Shown here: positions 42,799 through 51,054 of the stretch, piece after piece
Layout of the letters: the number at the start of each line of letters is the position of its first letter
Position numbering within the stretch: position 1 is the first letter of the stretch
From: Nocardia kruczakiae NBRC 101016
Lineage (GTDB): Bacteria > Actinomycetota > Actinomycetes > Mycobacteriales > Mycobacteriaceae
Direction of reading: 5' to 3'
DNA: 64,000 nt
Assembly: GCF_001612965.1 (NCBI RefSeq)
Contig: NZ_BDBL01000023.1
Coordinates: 87,939 to 151,938, forward strand
The notes under the pieces: generated by a model
What the model saw: the letters and a program-made list of their open reading frames with translations, nothing else
Database searches by the model: none
Told to the model about the DNA's origin: nothing
Translations under genes and position numbers: made by a program

Positions 42799-45700
42799 TC
42801 ACTTCACCTTGATGGGCGCATCCTTGGCCCAGCCCCAGCGCGTCTGCACCGTCACACCGACGTCGGCCTGGCGCGCCTGCGGCACGTAGGGGGTGAATCG
42901 TTCCAGCGAACCCCAGTCCCGGCCCCAGTCGTCGTTCAGATAGGCGGGGATGGTCTGGGCCGACAGCAACAAACCTGTCCAGCCCAGTGGACCGCCGCCG
43001 ATATCGTCCTGCCAGGCGTTGGAGGCGTCGGAACCGACCCGGTCCGGCAGGATGCGCCACTTCGGCACCTCGGCCACGCCGTCCTTGTGGTCGAACGGGC
43101 GCTGGCACGGGAAGGCCAGGCCGACATGCCAATCCTCGAGGACCGGATCGGTGTGTCCGACGACCGAATCGAGGGTGGCGAGCTTCGGCAGCCGGGGCGG
43201 CGTGACCGCCAGCCACTGCCGCGGCGTCAGATCGTTGGCGACCGCCACGATCCGCACCGCGTTGGTGCCGTCCGGAATGCGGTCCAGCGGCACCCGCATA
43301 TTCCGCCACGACGGCGCGCCGCCGATGTCCAGCGGTACGAACGAGCCCAGCGGCCGCACGGTGCCGTCGGCGGCGCGGTCGCCGAATTCGACGCGCAGAT
43401 CCTGGCCGTAGGTGACCACGCCGTCGGCATTCACCGATTTGATCCGCCCGGCCGCGGTGACCACCAGCACCTTGCGGCTCGGATCCTGGCGGGCGCCGGG
43501 CAGATCCATCCGGTACCACCCCGAGGTCAGATGCGCCTGCTGTTTGGTGCCGGTGGTGTAACTGCCCAGCACCGGGGTGCGGGCCGGGTCCAGCCCGAAC
43601 GGCAGCGCGACCGTGCTGCCGTTGACCCCCACCTGCTGGGTGGTACCGCCGCCGGTGCCCGCGGTGGTGGTGTGGGTGGTCTTGTTCGCGGAATCGGTGT
43701 TGACCGAATTCGCGCCGCCGGTGGTCGTCTCCTCCGCGTCGGCGGTCAGATCCTTGGCCACGCCGTTCGGGTCGAAGCCCGTACTGTCGGCGCCGAGCGC
43801 GTCCGCCGCGGAGCCGGAGTAGGGCTGCAGCAGGGAATCGGCGGTGTCGGTTTCGGTGAGGACCGCATCGGCGAGGGAGCACGGATGTCCGCCCAGCGCA
43901 CGGATATTCGACTTCGCGATGGAATAGGACGGGTATTGCGTGATGGCGCCCTTGCCGAGGGAGGCGACCTCGAACAGCACCATGGCCGCGGCCGCGATGG
44001 TCAGCGGCTGGACGGCCCAGGTGTCGAACCGCCTGCGGCCGTCCGCTTTTCGATACGGCTCGCGGTAGTACTGATAGGCCGCCAGCAGCAGGCTCAGCAC
44101 CGCGAGTCCGAGGAACAGCGTCGAGAGTCCCTTACCCGCGATCAGCGGCGCCTTGTCGTACCACGGCACACCGTAACTGGAGACGTACCACCAGCCGTTG
44201 GATCCGGTGAACGTGATCGCCAGCAGGAAGAACACCGCCGCCGCGAACAGCGAGCGGTTGTAGCGGGCCCGGATTCCGTTGATACCCACCGCGACCGCGG
44301 TCAGCGCGGCGAGCGAACCGGCCAATCCGGCATAGACGCCGAAGTGGTGGGTCCACTTGGTCGGAGTGAACATCATCAGCAGCAGCGACATGAACACGAT
44401 GCCGAGGATGCGGGCCGAGGGGCCCTTCGAGGTGCCCGGAATCCGGCCGTTCTTGCGCAACATGACCAGGACGCACACCAGCAGGCACAGCAGCATGCCG
44501 AGAATGCCGAACCGGCGGGCCAGCGAGCCGTCCGGCGCCAGCATCAGCAGCGAATCCCAGCGGGTCCGTTCGTCGAACCAGGCCACATTCGGACCGATGA
44601 TCTTGCGGACCCGGGTGGCCTCCAGCACCGAGGCCAGGGTCTGATCGGCGAAGACCACCACCAGGACCAGCGCTCCGGCGGCCGCGCCCGGCGCGAGCAG
44701 GGCGCCGTACCGCAGTATCGACGCGCCGGCCGAACCGCCGCCGCGGGCGCGGGAAATGATGTGCTGCAGGACCGGTCGCGACCCGGCGACCAGGGCGGCG
44801 ATGCAGATCAGGCCGGTCGGCCCGGCGGCGAGCGAGAAGGCGGCGATCAACACCGCGACCGCGGCAGGCAGCAGTCGCCGGGTCGCGATCGAGCGTTCGA
44901 TCGAGCACCAGGTCAGCAGCGCGCCCAGGGCGATCAGCGGTTCCGGGCGCAGGCCGTTGTCGTAGGGCAGCCAGGCGACCAGGAACACCAGCCCCGCCGT
45001 CCACAGCGCGACGGTGTCGCGACGGACGCGAGAACCCAAGCGCGGCAGCACTTCCCGGCTGATCACCAGCCAGCACAGCACACCGGCCAGCAGCGCCGGC
45101 AGCCGCATCCACCAGCCGGCGTCGCTGACCCGGGTCATCCAGGCCAGCACCTCGTACGGCCAGCCGAAGGGCGCCTCGGCGACTCCGAACCAGCGGTAGT
45201 AGTTGGCCATATAGCCCGAATGTTTCGACGCCCGGGCCATATTCAGGATGTAGCCGTCGTCGGAGGTATTGGCGCCGATCACATGCCAGACCACCAGCGT
45301 GCCCAGCACCACCACATCCGCGACGGTGACCCGCCACCAGTGCGCCGGCAGGAAGCGGCGTGGCCGTCGCCCGTCGGCGGTATCGATCAGATGCAGGCAG
45401 ATCAGCGCGATGACGGTGAAGACGACCGCGCCGATGATCGCGACCAGCTTCAGCAAGCTCGGCGTCGACGAGAAGCGCGAGTCGATGGCGGCGTGCAGAT
45501 GGGCGTCACCGAGCTGCTCGCGCGTCAGATCGGTGAAGACGCCGACGATCTGGGGCCGCACATCGCCACCGACGGTATTGGTGAACGGTGTCCCGTCCTG
45601 CCGGGTGACACCGGTGAATTCGGCCGTCGTGGCCTGCGCGGTGGAGGTGACGACGAAGCGTGCGCAGCCGCCGACCTCGGCCAGCGACGCCGACAGCAGC

Positions 45701-46050
45701 GGAATATCGCGCAGCCGCACCGAGAGTGTGCGCCCACCCGGCTCGTCGGCGATCTTGGCGACCAGGCCCTTCGCGGAGGCATTGGGCGCGTCGGCGGGCA
45801 CCGTGGACAAGACCGTGCCGCTGGGGAGTTCGCGCAGCGCGCTGCACGGCAGCGACGCGTCGACGGTGAGCGGCACATACGACACCAGTGGCGCGTTCAC
45901 CGGGACCGATTGCGGCTGCGGCCAATCCAGGCTCGCCCGGTCCTCCCGCACCGGCAGCAGCGGTGTGAGCACCGCGAGGGCGACGGCGATCAGACCCGAC
46001 AGGAGGGCGATCACACGGATGCGGGGAAACGCTGGAGAGTCTGCGCGCAC
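42799..46050 (-). CDS. Emb-type arabinosyltransferase, proximal copy
   Basis: A 1083-residue second Emb-family protein. The catalytic loop is ANTSDDGYILNMARAS with Asp264-Asp265, and Met271 sits at the EmbB-306 position; the following GYMANYYRWFG and WMRLPALLAG are EmbB-like. The soluble C-terminal part has DSTGFDPNGVAKD and ends in RWGWAKDAPIKVK. It should work with the distal copy as an arabinan-building pair, as heterodimers do in mycobacteria. By position it replaces embC-embA, so only two emb genes occur here. It starts at GTG 46050; 55 bp separate it from the next emb gene. Confidence 0.93.
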   Translation of the reverse strand: MRADSPAFPRIRVIALLSGLIAVALAVLTPLLPVREDRASLDWPQPQSVPVNAPLVSYVPLTVDASLPCSALRELPSGTVLSTVPADAPNASAKGLVAKIADEPGGRTLSVRLRDIPLLSASLAEVGGCARFVVTSTAQATTAEFTGVTRQDGTPFTNTVGGDVRPQIVGVFTDLTREQLGDAHLHAAIDSRFSSTPSLLKLVAIIGAVVFTVIALICLHLIDTADGRRPRRFLPAHWWRVTVADVVVLGTLVVWHVIGANTSDDGYILNMARASKHSGYMANYYRWFGVAEAPFGWPYEVLAWMTRVSDAGWWMRLPALLAGVLCWLVISREVLPRLGSRVRRDTVALWTAGLVFLVAWLPYDNGLRPEPLIALGALLTWCSIERSIATRRLLPAAVAVLIAAFSLAAGPTGLICIAALVAGSRPVLQHIISRARGGGSAGASILRYGALLAPGAAAGALVLVVVFADQTLASVLEATRVRKIIGPNVAWFDERTRWDSLLMLAPDGSLARRFGILGMLLCLLVCVLVMLRKNGRIPGTSKGPSARILGIVFMSLLLMMFTPTKWTHHFGVYAGLAGSLAALTAVAVGINGIRARYNRSLFAAAVFFLLAITFTGSNGWWYVSSYGVPWYDKAPLIAGKGLSTLFLGLAVLSLLLAAYQYYREPYRKADGRRRFDTWAVQPLTIAAAAMVLFEVASLGKGAITQYPSYSIAKSNIRALGGHPCSLADAVLTETDTADSLLQPYSGSAADALGADSTGFDPNGVAKDLTADAEETTTGGANSVNTDSANKTTHTTTAGTGGGTTQQVGVNGSTVALPFGLDPARTPVLGSYTTGTKQQAHLTSGWYRMDLPGARQDPSRKVLVVTAAGRIKSVNADGVVTYGQDLRVEFGDRAADGTVRPLGSFVPLDIGGAPSWRNMRVPLDRIPDGTNAVRIVAVANDLTPRQWLAVTPPRLPKLATLDSVVGHTDPVLEDWHVGLAFPCQRPFDHKDGVAEVPKWRILPDRVGSDASNAWQDDIGGGPLGWTGLLLSAQTIPAYLNDDWGRDWGSLERFTPYVPQARQADVGVTVQTRWGWAKDAPIKVK

Positions 46051-46135
46051 CCAGCGATGCTAAGCGACCGCAACGGCGGGCCCGGAGGTGGCAGCGCGCG
46101 TAACCACACAGGGCCCCGCGTAGGTCGCCGTGGAA

Positions 46136-48031
46136 TCAGCGCAGTCCGCGCACATCCCAGACGACGACATCGTCGACCACCTGCCCCGGGATGCCGAGCA
46201 GCTGGTCGAGGGTCGCGCGGATCGCCCCGCCGTGTTCGGTCGGCGGCAGCACCACCACATCGGCGTGCCAGTAGGCGAGGTCGGCCAACGCTCGAGCCTG
46301 TGCCCGAGAATCGACCGGCTGGATGCGATCCGTCTGCTGCGCTCGCATCAACAGCGTCGCGGTCGGCCGGTCGTCGGGTCCGTAGCGGCCCTTCTTGTCT
46401 GCCGTCGGCCCGACGAAGTAGCCGCCCGCGAGCGGGAAGCCGAAACGGGAGTCGACCTGCCAGTTCAGCGGCTGGGCGTCGAGCCGGGTCGGCGGCGGTG
46501 CGATCACGACCGACCCGTCGCCGACATAGCGGTCGACCGTGCCGTCGGTGAAGAATCGCGGTGTCGGATCGCGGTGGGTCACCGGCAGGACGGTCGGCAC
46601 CAGCGGGACCAGCGCCAGCGCGACGGCGGTGAACCAGATCACCGGCCGCAGATCGTTCGTGCTGCCGCGCGCGTAGTCGAGGATGCGCTGCGTACCCAGC
46701 GCCAGGATCGCCGCGAGCGCCGGAATCGCGGCCATGGTGAAGCGGGTCTCCAGCACGGTGTTCAGCAGCGGCACCTGGTCGAGCCAGTGCCACGGCAGCG
46801 TGATCCCGGTATCGGACCTGCCGATCCGCAGCGAAACCCCCAGCGACAGGATGCTGTAGACCACGATCACCGTCGTGGCCGCCCGAATCACCCGATATTC
46901 GCGGTTGCGCGAGCGCCACAGCCAGACCGCGGTCACCGCGGTCAACACCAGCAGCGGCCAGCCGAAGAAGGCGTTCTCCTCGGTCGGATTGATCGCGGGG
47001 GTCTTACCCGGGGCGAAGACGCCGCCGAGCGATCGGGAGGGAAATTCGACCAGCGCCGTGAGGTCGTTGCCCATCGGCCCGTGATCGATGGAACGGTAGC
47101 TCTGCGGTCCGAAGAACTGCCACCACAGCGGAATCGCCGTGGCCGCCACCGTGATCACCGCGGCCAGCGCCAGCGTCGGCGTCACGGCACGCACCACCCG
47201 CAGCCCGGTCCGGGGCCGGTGCAAGTAGTAGACCAGGGCGAACAGGCCGAAGCCGAGGGCGAAGATCAGCAGCGGTTCCTCGCCGAGCGCGATCTGGAGC
47301 GCGACCAGGACCGCGAGCACCACGGCCTCCCGCACCCGCCGCGCCCGCGTCACCGGTTCGTCGCGCAGGGCCCGGCGCGCCATCCGGATCACCAGGACCG
47401 CGAGCACCGGCAGAATCGCCAGACCGACGAAATTGGGATGGGCGTTGGCGTGCGAGATCATCGCGGGTGCGAAGCCGCAGAACGCGCCGCCCAGCGCGGC
47501 GGCGAAACGGGACCGCACCAACTCCCGGGAGAACAGCCAGTACCAGGCGAAACCGGTTCCGGCCAGGCCCAGGGTCAGCACCAGGGCGAAGGTGACGGTC
47601 GGGCCGAACAGCACCGTCACCGGAGTCAGTGGAATACCGACGCCGAACATGGCGGTGTTGGCCATCATGTTCACGCCGTCGGGATAGTTCTGCAGATTCG
47701 TGCCCAGCGGATTGTGCAGATGGATCACCGCATGCGCGGTTTCGGCGAAGAACCACTCCCACATCGACTGGTCCTGGCCGCTCGCGATCAGATATCCGTG
47801 CGCGGTGTCGCGCCACTGCCCGGACAGGACGTAGACGGCGGCGGTCAGGTAGACGACCGCGACCACCGGATCCGCTCGGGAGGCGAGGAGACGGTCGCGC
47901 AGGCGCGCGCCCCGGGAGGGTCTGTCCGCGAGTCTCGGCTCCGGGATGGCCGGCTCGTACCCCTCGGACAGGACGGCCGCGCTCACCCCCGGTCGCTGCT
48001 CGTTCGGAACCGCTGGCCCGCCCTGCACCAC
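46136..48031 (-). CDS. Polytopic GT-C-like membrane protein of unknown specificity
   Basis: A 631-residue protein starting at GTG 48031 behind GGAG. About 12 membrane spans are followed by a soluble domain (about 480-631) ending in VVDDVVVWDVRGLR. The first outer loop, GQDQSMWEWFFAETAHAV then NPLGTNLQNYPDGVNMMANT, matches a pattern I recall in many actinobacterial integral membrane proteins annotated as glycosyltransferase-like; acidic residues in that loop are expected for lipid-linked sugar donors. Later blocks include GAFCGFAPAMISHANAHPNF. It sits between aftA and the emb genes, a place with no counterpart in M. tuberculosis, so a role in decorating arabinan is plausible but unproven. Confidence 0.8.
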   Translation of the reverse strand: MVQGGPAVPNEQRPGVSAAVLSEGYEPAIPEPRLADRPSRGARLRDRLLASRADPVVAVVYLTAAVYVLSGQWRDTAHGYLIASGQDQSMWEWFFAETAHAVIHLHNPLGTNLQNYPDGVNMMANTAMFGVGIPLTPVTVLFGPTVTFALVLTLGLAGTGFAWYWLFSRELVRSRFAAALGGAFCGFAPAMISHANAHPNFVGLAILPVLAVLVIRMARRALRDEPVTRARRVREAVVLAVLVALQIALGEEPLLIFALGFGLFALVYYLHRPRTGLRVVRAVTPTLALAAVITVAATAIPLWWQFFGPQSYRSIDHGPMGNDLTALVEFPSRSLGGVFAPGKTPAINPTEENAFFGWPLLVLTAVTAVWLWRSRNREYRVIRAATTVIVVYSILSLGVSLRIGRSDTGITLPWHWLDQVPLLNTVLETRFTMAAIPALAAILALGTQRILDYARGSTNDLRPVIWFTAVALALVPLVPTVLPVTHRDPTPRFFTDGTVDRYVGDGSVVIAPPPTRLDAQPLNWQVDSRFGFPLAGGYFVGPTADKKGRYGPDDRPTATLLMRAQQTDRIQPVDSRAQARALADLAYWHADVVVLPPTEHGGAIRATLDQLLGIPGQVVDDVVVWDVRGLR

Positions 48032-48109
48032 TGGAAAAACACTCCTTCGGCCGACAATCAGCCACCCACCGTACCCATCCGGAGTGAAGCAGCGCCGAGT
48101 GAACGTTGG

Positions 48110-48149
48110 TTATCCACAGGAGTGGGGGAATTCCACAGCGTTATCCACA
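48110..48149 (+). promoter_or_regulatory. Pair of DnaA-box sequences in the aftA to GT-C gap
   Basis: TTATCCACA occurs twice in the same orientation (48110-48118 and 48141-48149), with a partial copy ATTCCACAG between them. They occupy the 125-bp gap between aftA and the GT-C-like gene. Same motif type as upstream of pks13. Confidence 0.6.
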
Positions 48150-48156
48150 GAGGGAA

Positions 48157-50118
48157 TCAGCGGCGTACGACCAGGGTGAACGGCCCGATATCGGTGATCC
48201 GGAACTGTGGATCGGCGAAGAGTGTCCCCGGAAACTCGACCGTGTAGCGGCGCACGTTCGGATCGTTCGGATAGACGTCCTCGGCCAGGCGCAAAGTGTA
48301 GTTCTCGCCGCTGCGGCGGAACAGGAAGGCGTCCGGCGCGCGCCAGGGGGAGTGGTTCAGCGCGTCGATCAATTCGGCCGGGGATTTCAGTTCGCTCCAG
48401 CGCTTGATCTCGGCGGCCCGGGCCGGGAAATCGGCGAGCGGATTGGCGTAGTGCGATGTCAGCGCCTGGAAACCGAAATACGGATAGTAGGACAGGAAGC
48501 TGGTGTCGGCGGTGAGGAGCACCGTCCGGTCGCGCGGCCGCCCGGTCTGCTCGGTGAGGGTCGCATCGATGCGCCCGTAGTACGACACCGCCGAGGGACT
48601 GCGCTTGTCCGCGCGTACCCCGTTGCCGTCGGTGTCGGTGTAGGCGGTGGTGATCTCGGCGTTCAGGATGCCGGGGATGCTCTGGGTGAAGGCCAGCGCA
48701 CCCAGGACCGCGACCACCCCGGTCGCCGCCCGGAACCGCCGCGGTTCGTCGACGGCCTGGTAGATCGCCCGTGCCCCCTCGACGAATCCGAACGCGCCCG
48801 CCGCGGCGAGCAGCACCTGCAGGATGGGTTCCAGCCGGAAGGACAGCCCCGTCGTACCGGCCGCGGTGACCAGCATGGAGGCCAGCGACCACAGATAGAT
48901 CGCGACCACCGAGATGCCCAGCGCCTGGGCTCGTCGCGAACTCGCCGCCCGCACCACCAGCCAGAGGGTGCCGAGCAGGCAGAGCGCACCGAGCAGCGGT
49001 TCGGAGAAGTCGAACATCGGGAACGCCAGCCGCGAACCGGACTCCGGCAGGTAGTGCAGGGCGGTATTGGATTCCGGCAGATGTCCGGTCAGCACCTTCG
49101 CCAGATATGGGCCCCAGACGATCAGGGCCAGGATCGCGGCGATCACGCCCATGACGATCAGGCGCAGCAGAATCGGCCACAGCAGGCGGAAGACGCCGAG
49201 CCTCGGGGCACGCGGCTGATGCACCGCGATCTCGCGCTGCTGCCACCACAGGGTCGCCCACGAGACCAGGCCCATCAGGACCACGGTGAAGACGGCGACC
49301 ACGAAGAACAGCGTGTAGAACATCGCCGAGAGTCCGAGGAACGCGCCCGCTCCGATCGCCGCACCCCAGCCGCCCGCGGTGCGCGGTTCGCCGGCCGATC
49401 TCGCCGCCCCGAACTCGGCGGGCCGGTACAGCGCACCCCAGGCGAGCACCATCGCCGGTGCGAACAGGATCACCAGCACGGCGCTGTAGGCCTCGGGGGA
49501 GGCGAACGCCACCATCACCGCGGTGGTCGTCGCCGCGACCGCGACCGCCCAATCCCACCGAATCAGCTTGGACCACAACACGAGTGCCAGCACCGAGGCC
49601 ATCGCCAGCGACACGATCGCATACGGTTTGAACGTCTCCCACCCGGCCAGGCCGAGCAGATTCGCGACGCGTCCGCCGATCCAGAACCACCCGGCCGGGT
49701 AGTACGCCGGAATGTCGGCGTAGGTCATATCGTGCAGCGCGGCGGTATCGGTGAGTCGCGTCAGATATTCGGTGCGGAATTCCTGATCCACCGAAATGCC
49801 GAACAGATACAGCTTGGTCGCCGCGAGCGGCATTCCCAGCGTCACCGTGACGAAGGCGGAAATACCCGCCCAGGACAGCACTTTCGCCACCCACGGCCAC
49901 CGGTGCATCCGGATCAGCACGATGGCGAGCACCAGCAGCACCGCCGCCCCCGCCTGCCCGACGGTGGTCAGCGCCCGGGTCACATTGGAGGAGTTGAACG
50001 CCGGCCACTGCACCGCCGACATCGCCGTCAGCCCGATCGCCGCCACCAGCGCGGCGACCACCGCCCCGACGACAGCCTCCCCGAGCCCGCCCCCGACCTG
50101 CCGGACTAGTACGCGCAC
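48157..50118 (-). CDS. aftA: Galactan 5-O-arabinofuranosyltransferase AftA
   Basis: A 653-residue GT-C membrane protein that puts the first arabinose on the galactan chain, priming arabinan growth. About 11 spans are followed by a C-terminal soluble domain (from about 480) with AEITTAYTDTDGNGVRADKR and RRSGENYTLRLAEDVYPNDP. The outer-loop blocks DQEFRTEYLTRLTDT and YADIPAYYPAGWFWIGGRVA are typical of AftA. It starts at GTG 50118 behind GGAGG. It lies downstream of dprE2 as in M. tuberculosis (Rv3791-Rv3792), but here a hairpin with a T-rich tail stands between them. Confidence 0.94.
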   Translation of the reverse strand: MRVLVRQVGGGLGEAVVGAVVAALVAAIGLTAMSAVQWPAFNSSNVTRALTTVGQAGAAVLLVLAIVLIRMHRWPWVAKVLSWAGISAFVTVTLGMPLAATKLYLFGISVDQEFRTEYLTRLTDTAALHDMTYADIPAYYPAGWFWIGGRVANLLGLAGWETFKPYAIVSLAMASVLALVLWSKLIRWDWAVAVAATTTAVMVAFASPEAYSAVLVILFAPAMVLAWGALYRPAEFGAARSAGEPRTAGGWGAAIGAGAFLGLSAMFYTLFFVVAVFTVVLMGLVSWATLWWQQREIAVHQPRAPRLGVFRLLWPILLRLIVMGVIAAILALIVWGPYLAKVLTGHLPESNTALHYLPESGSRLAFPMFDFSEPLLGALCLLGTLWLVVRAASSRRAQALGISVVAIYLWSLASMLVTAAGTTGLSFRLEPILQVLLAAAGAFGFVEGARAIYQAVDEPRRFRAATGVVAVLGALAFTQSIPGILNAEITTAYTDTDGNGVRADKRSPSAVSYYGRIDATLTEQTGRPRDRTVLLTADTSFLSYYPYFGFQALTSHYANPLADFPARAAEIKRWSELKSPAELIDALNHSPWRAPDAFLFRRSGENYTLRLAEDVYPNDPNVRRYTVEFPGTLFADPQFRITDIGPFTLVVRR

Positions 50119-50231
50119 AGTGCCTCCGGATCCTCTCTCGCCGCCGATCTGCCCGCGAGCCTACAAGCCGGGTGGAACCGGTTCGCGTCGGTGCGAAGCT
50201 CACGCTGCGCCGGCGGCCGCCCTCGGAAAAT

Positions 50232-50273
50232 GCGAAGGAGAGCCGGCGCTCGGTAGCGGCGACTCTCCTTCGC
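50232..50273 (-). terminator. Hairpin between dprE2 and aftA
   Basis: Arms GCGAAGGAGAG (50232-50242) and CTCTCCTTCGC (50263-50273) enclose 20 nt with a small inner CGCT/AGCG stem. Read on the minus strand, the stem is followed by ATTTTCC. It may end or attenuate transcription of dprE1-dprE2 before aftA. Confidence 0.72.
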
Positions 50274-50292
50274 GGCTCGAAACCGAGCCGAA

Positions 50293-51054
50293 CTAGATGG
50301 GAAGTTTGCGGAAGATCGGGCGCGGAACGTGGCGCAGGATCATCATGACCCAGCGGAACGTGCCGGGGGCCCAGACCAGTTCCTTACCCTTCTCGGACGC
50401 CGAAACCGCCAGCGCCGCAACGTCTTCCTTGTTCACCGTGAGCGGCGCCTCGGCGACGTGCGCGGAGAACTGTGTGCGCACCTGGCCCGGCCGCACGACG
50501 GTGACGCGCGGACCGTGCGGACGCAGCGCCTCACCCAGTCCGAGGTAGAAACCGTCCAGACCGGCCTTGGTGGAGCCGTAGACGAAGTTGGCGCGCTTGA
50601 CGCGCTCACCGGCCACCGAGGACATGACGATGATCCGCCCGAAACCCTGAGCCTTCATCTTCTCGCCGACCAGCACGCCGACCGACACGCCCGCGGTGTA
50701 GTTGACCTCGGCGACGCGCACGGCTTTGAGCTGGTTCTGCCACAGCTCCTCGGCATCGCCGTCGAGCGCGAAGGCGACGATCGCGACATCGATATCGCCG
50801 TCGGCCCAGGCCTGTTCGATGACCTTGGGGTGGCTGCCGGTGTCCAGCGCGTCGAAGTCGACGATCTCGACCTTCGACGCGCCCGCGGCCTCCAGCTGAG
50901 CGACCGACTGCGCCCGCAGCGGATCGTTCGGCAGCGCCGCGAGCACCACCCGCGCCGGCCCCTTCTTCAGGTACTCCTCGACGATCGCGAGGCCGATCTC
51001 CGAGGTACCGCCCAAAAGCAGAATGTTCTGCGGGTTACCTACCGCGTTGATCAC
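50293..51054 (-). CDS. dprE2: Decaprenylphosphoryl-2-keto-ribose reductase DprE2
   Basis: A 253-residue short-chain dehydrogenase that reduces the 2-keto intermediate made by DprE1 to decaprenylphosphoryl-arabinose, the only arabinose donor for the wall. The coenzyme loop is GGTSEIG (15-21); the catalytic set is Ser in MSSVAGE, Tyr159 and Lys163 in YGSTKAG. The start is GTG 51054, which overlaps the dprE1 stop (GTGA) and gives the usual length of about 254; the frame runs back further only through non-homologous sequence. DprE1 and DprE2 act as a coupled pair at the membrane. Confidence 0.96.
   Translation of the reverse strand: MINAVGNPQNILLLGGTSEIGLAIVEEYLKKGPARVVLAALPNDPLRAQSVAQLEAAGASKVEIVDFDALDTGSHPKVIEQAWADGDIDVAIVAFALDGDAEELWQNQLKAVRVAEVNYTAGVSVGVLVGEKMKAQGFGRIIVMSSVAGERVKRANFVYGSTKAGLDGFYLGLGEALRPHGPRVTVVRPGQVRTQFSAHVAEAPLTVNKEDVAALAVSASEKGKELVWAPGTFRWVMMILRHVPRPIFRKLPI

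Noticed and set aside
43087..46551. A 1154-codon plus-strand open frame opposite the proximal emb gene
   Set aside because: Low-complexity Arg/Gln/Gly product and antisense to a clear Emb protein.
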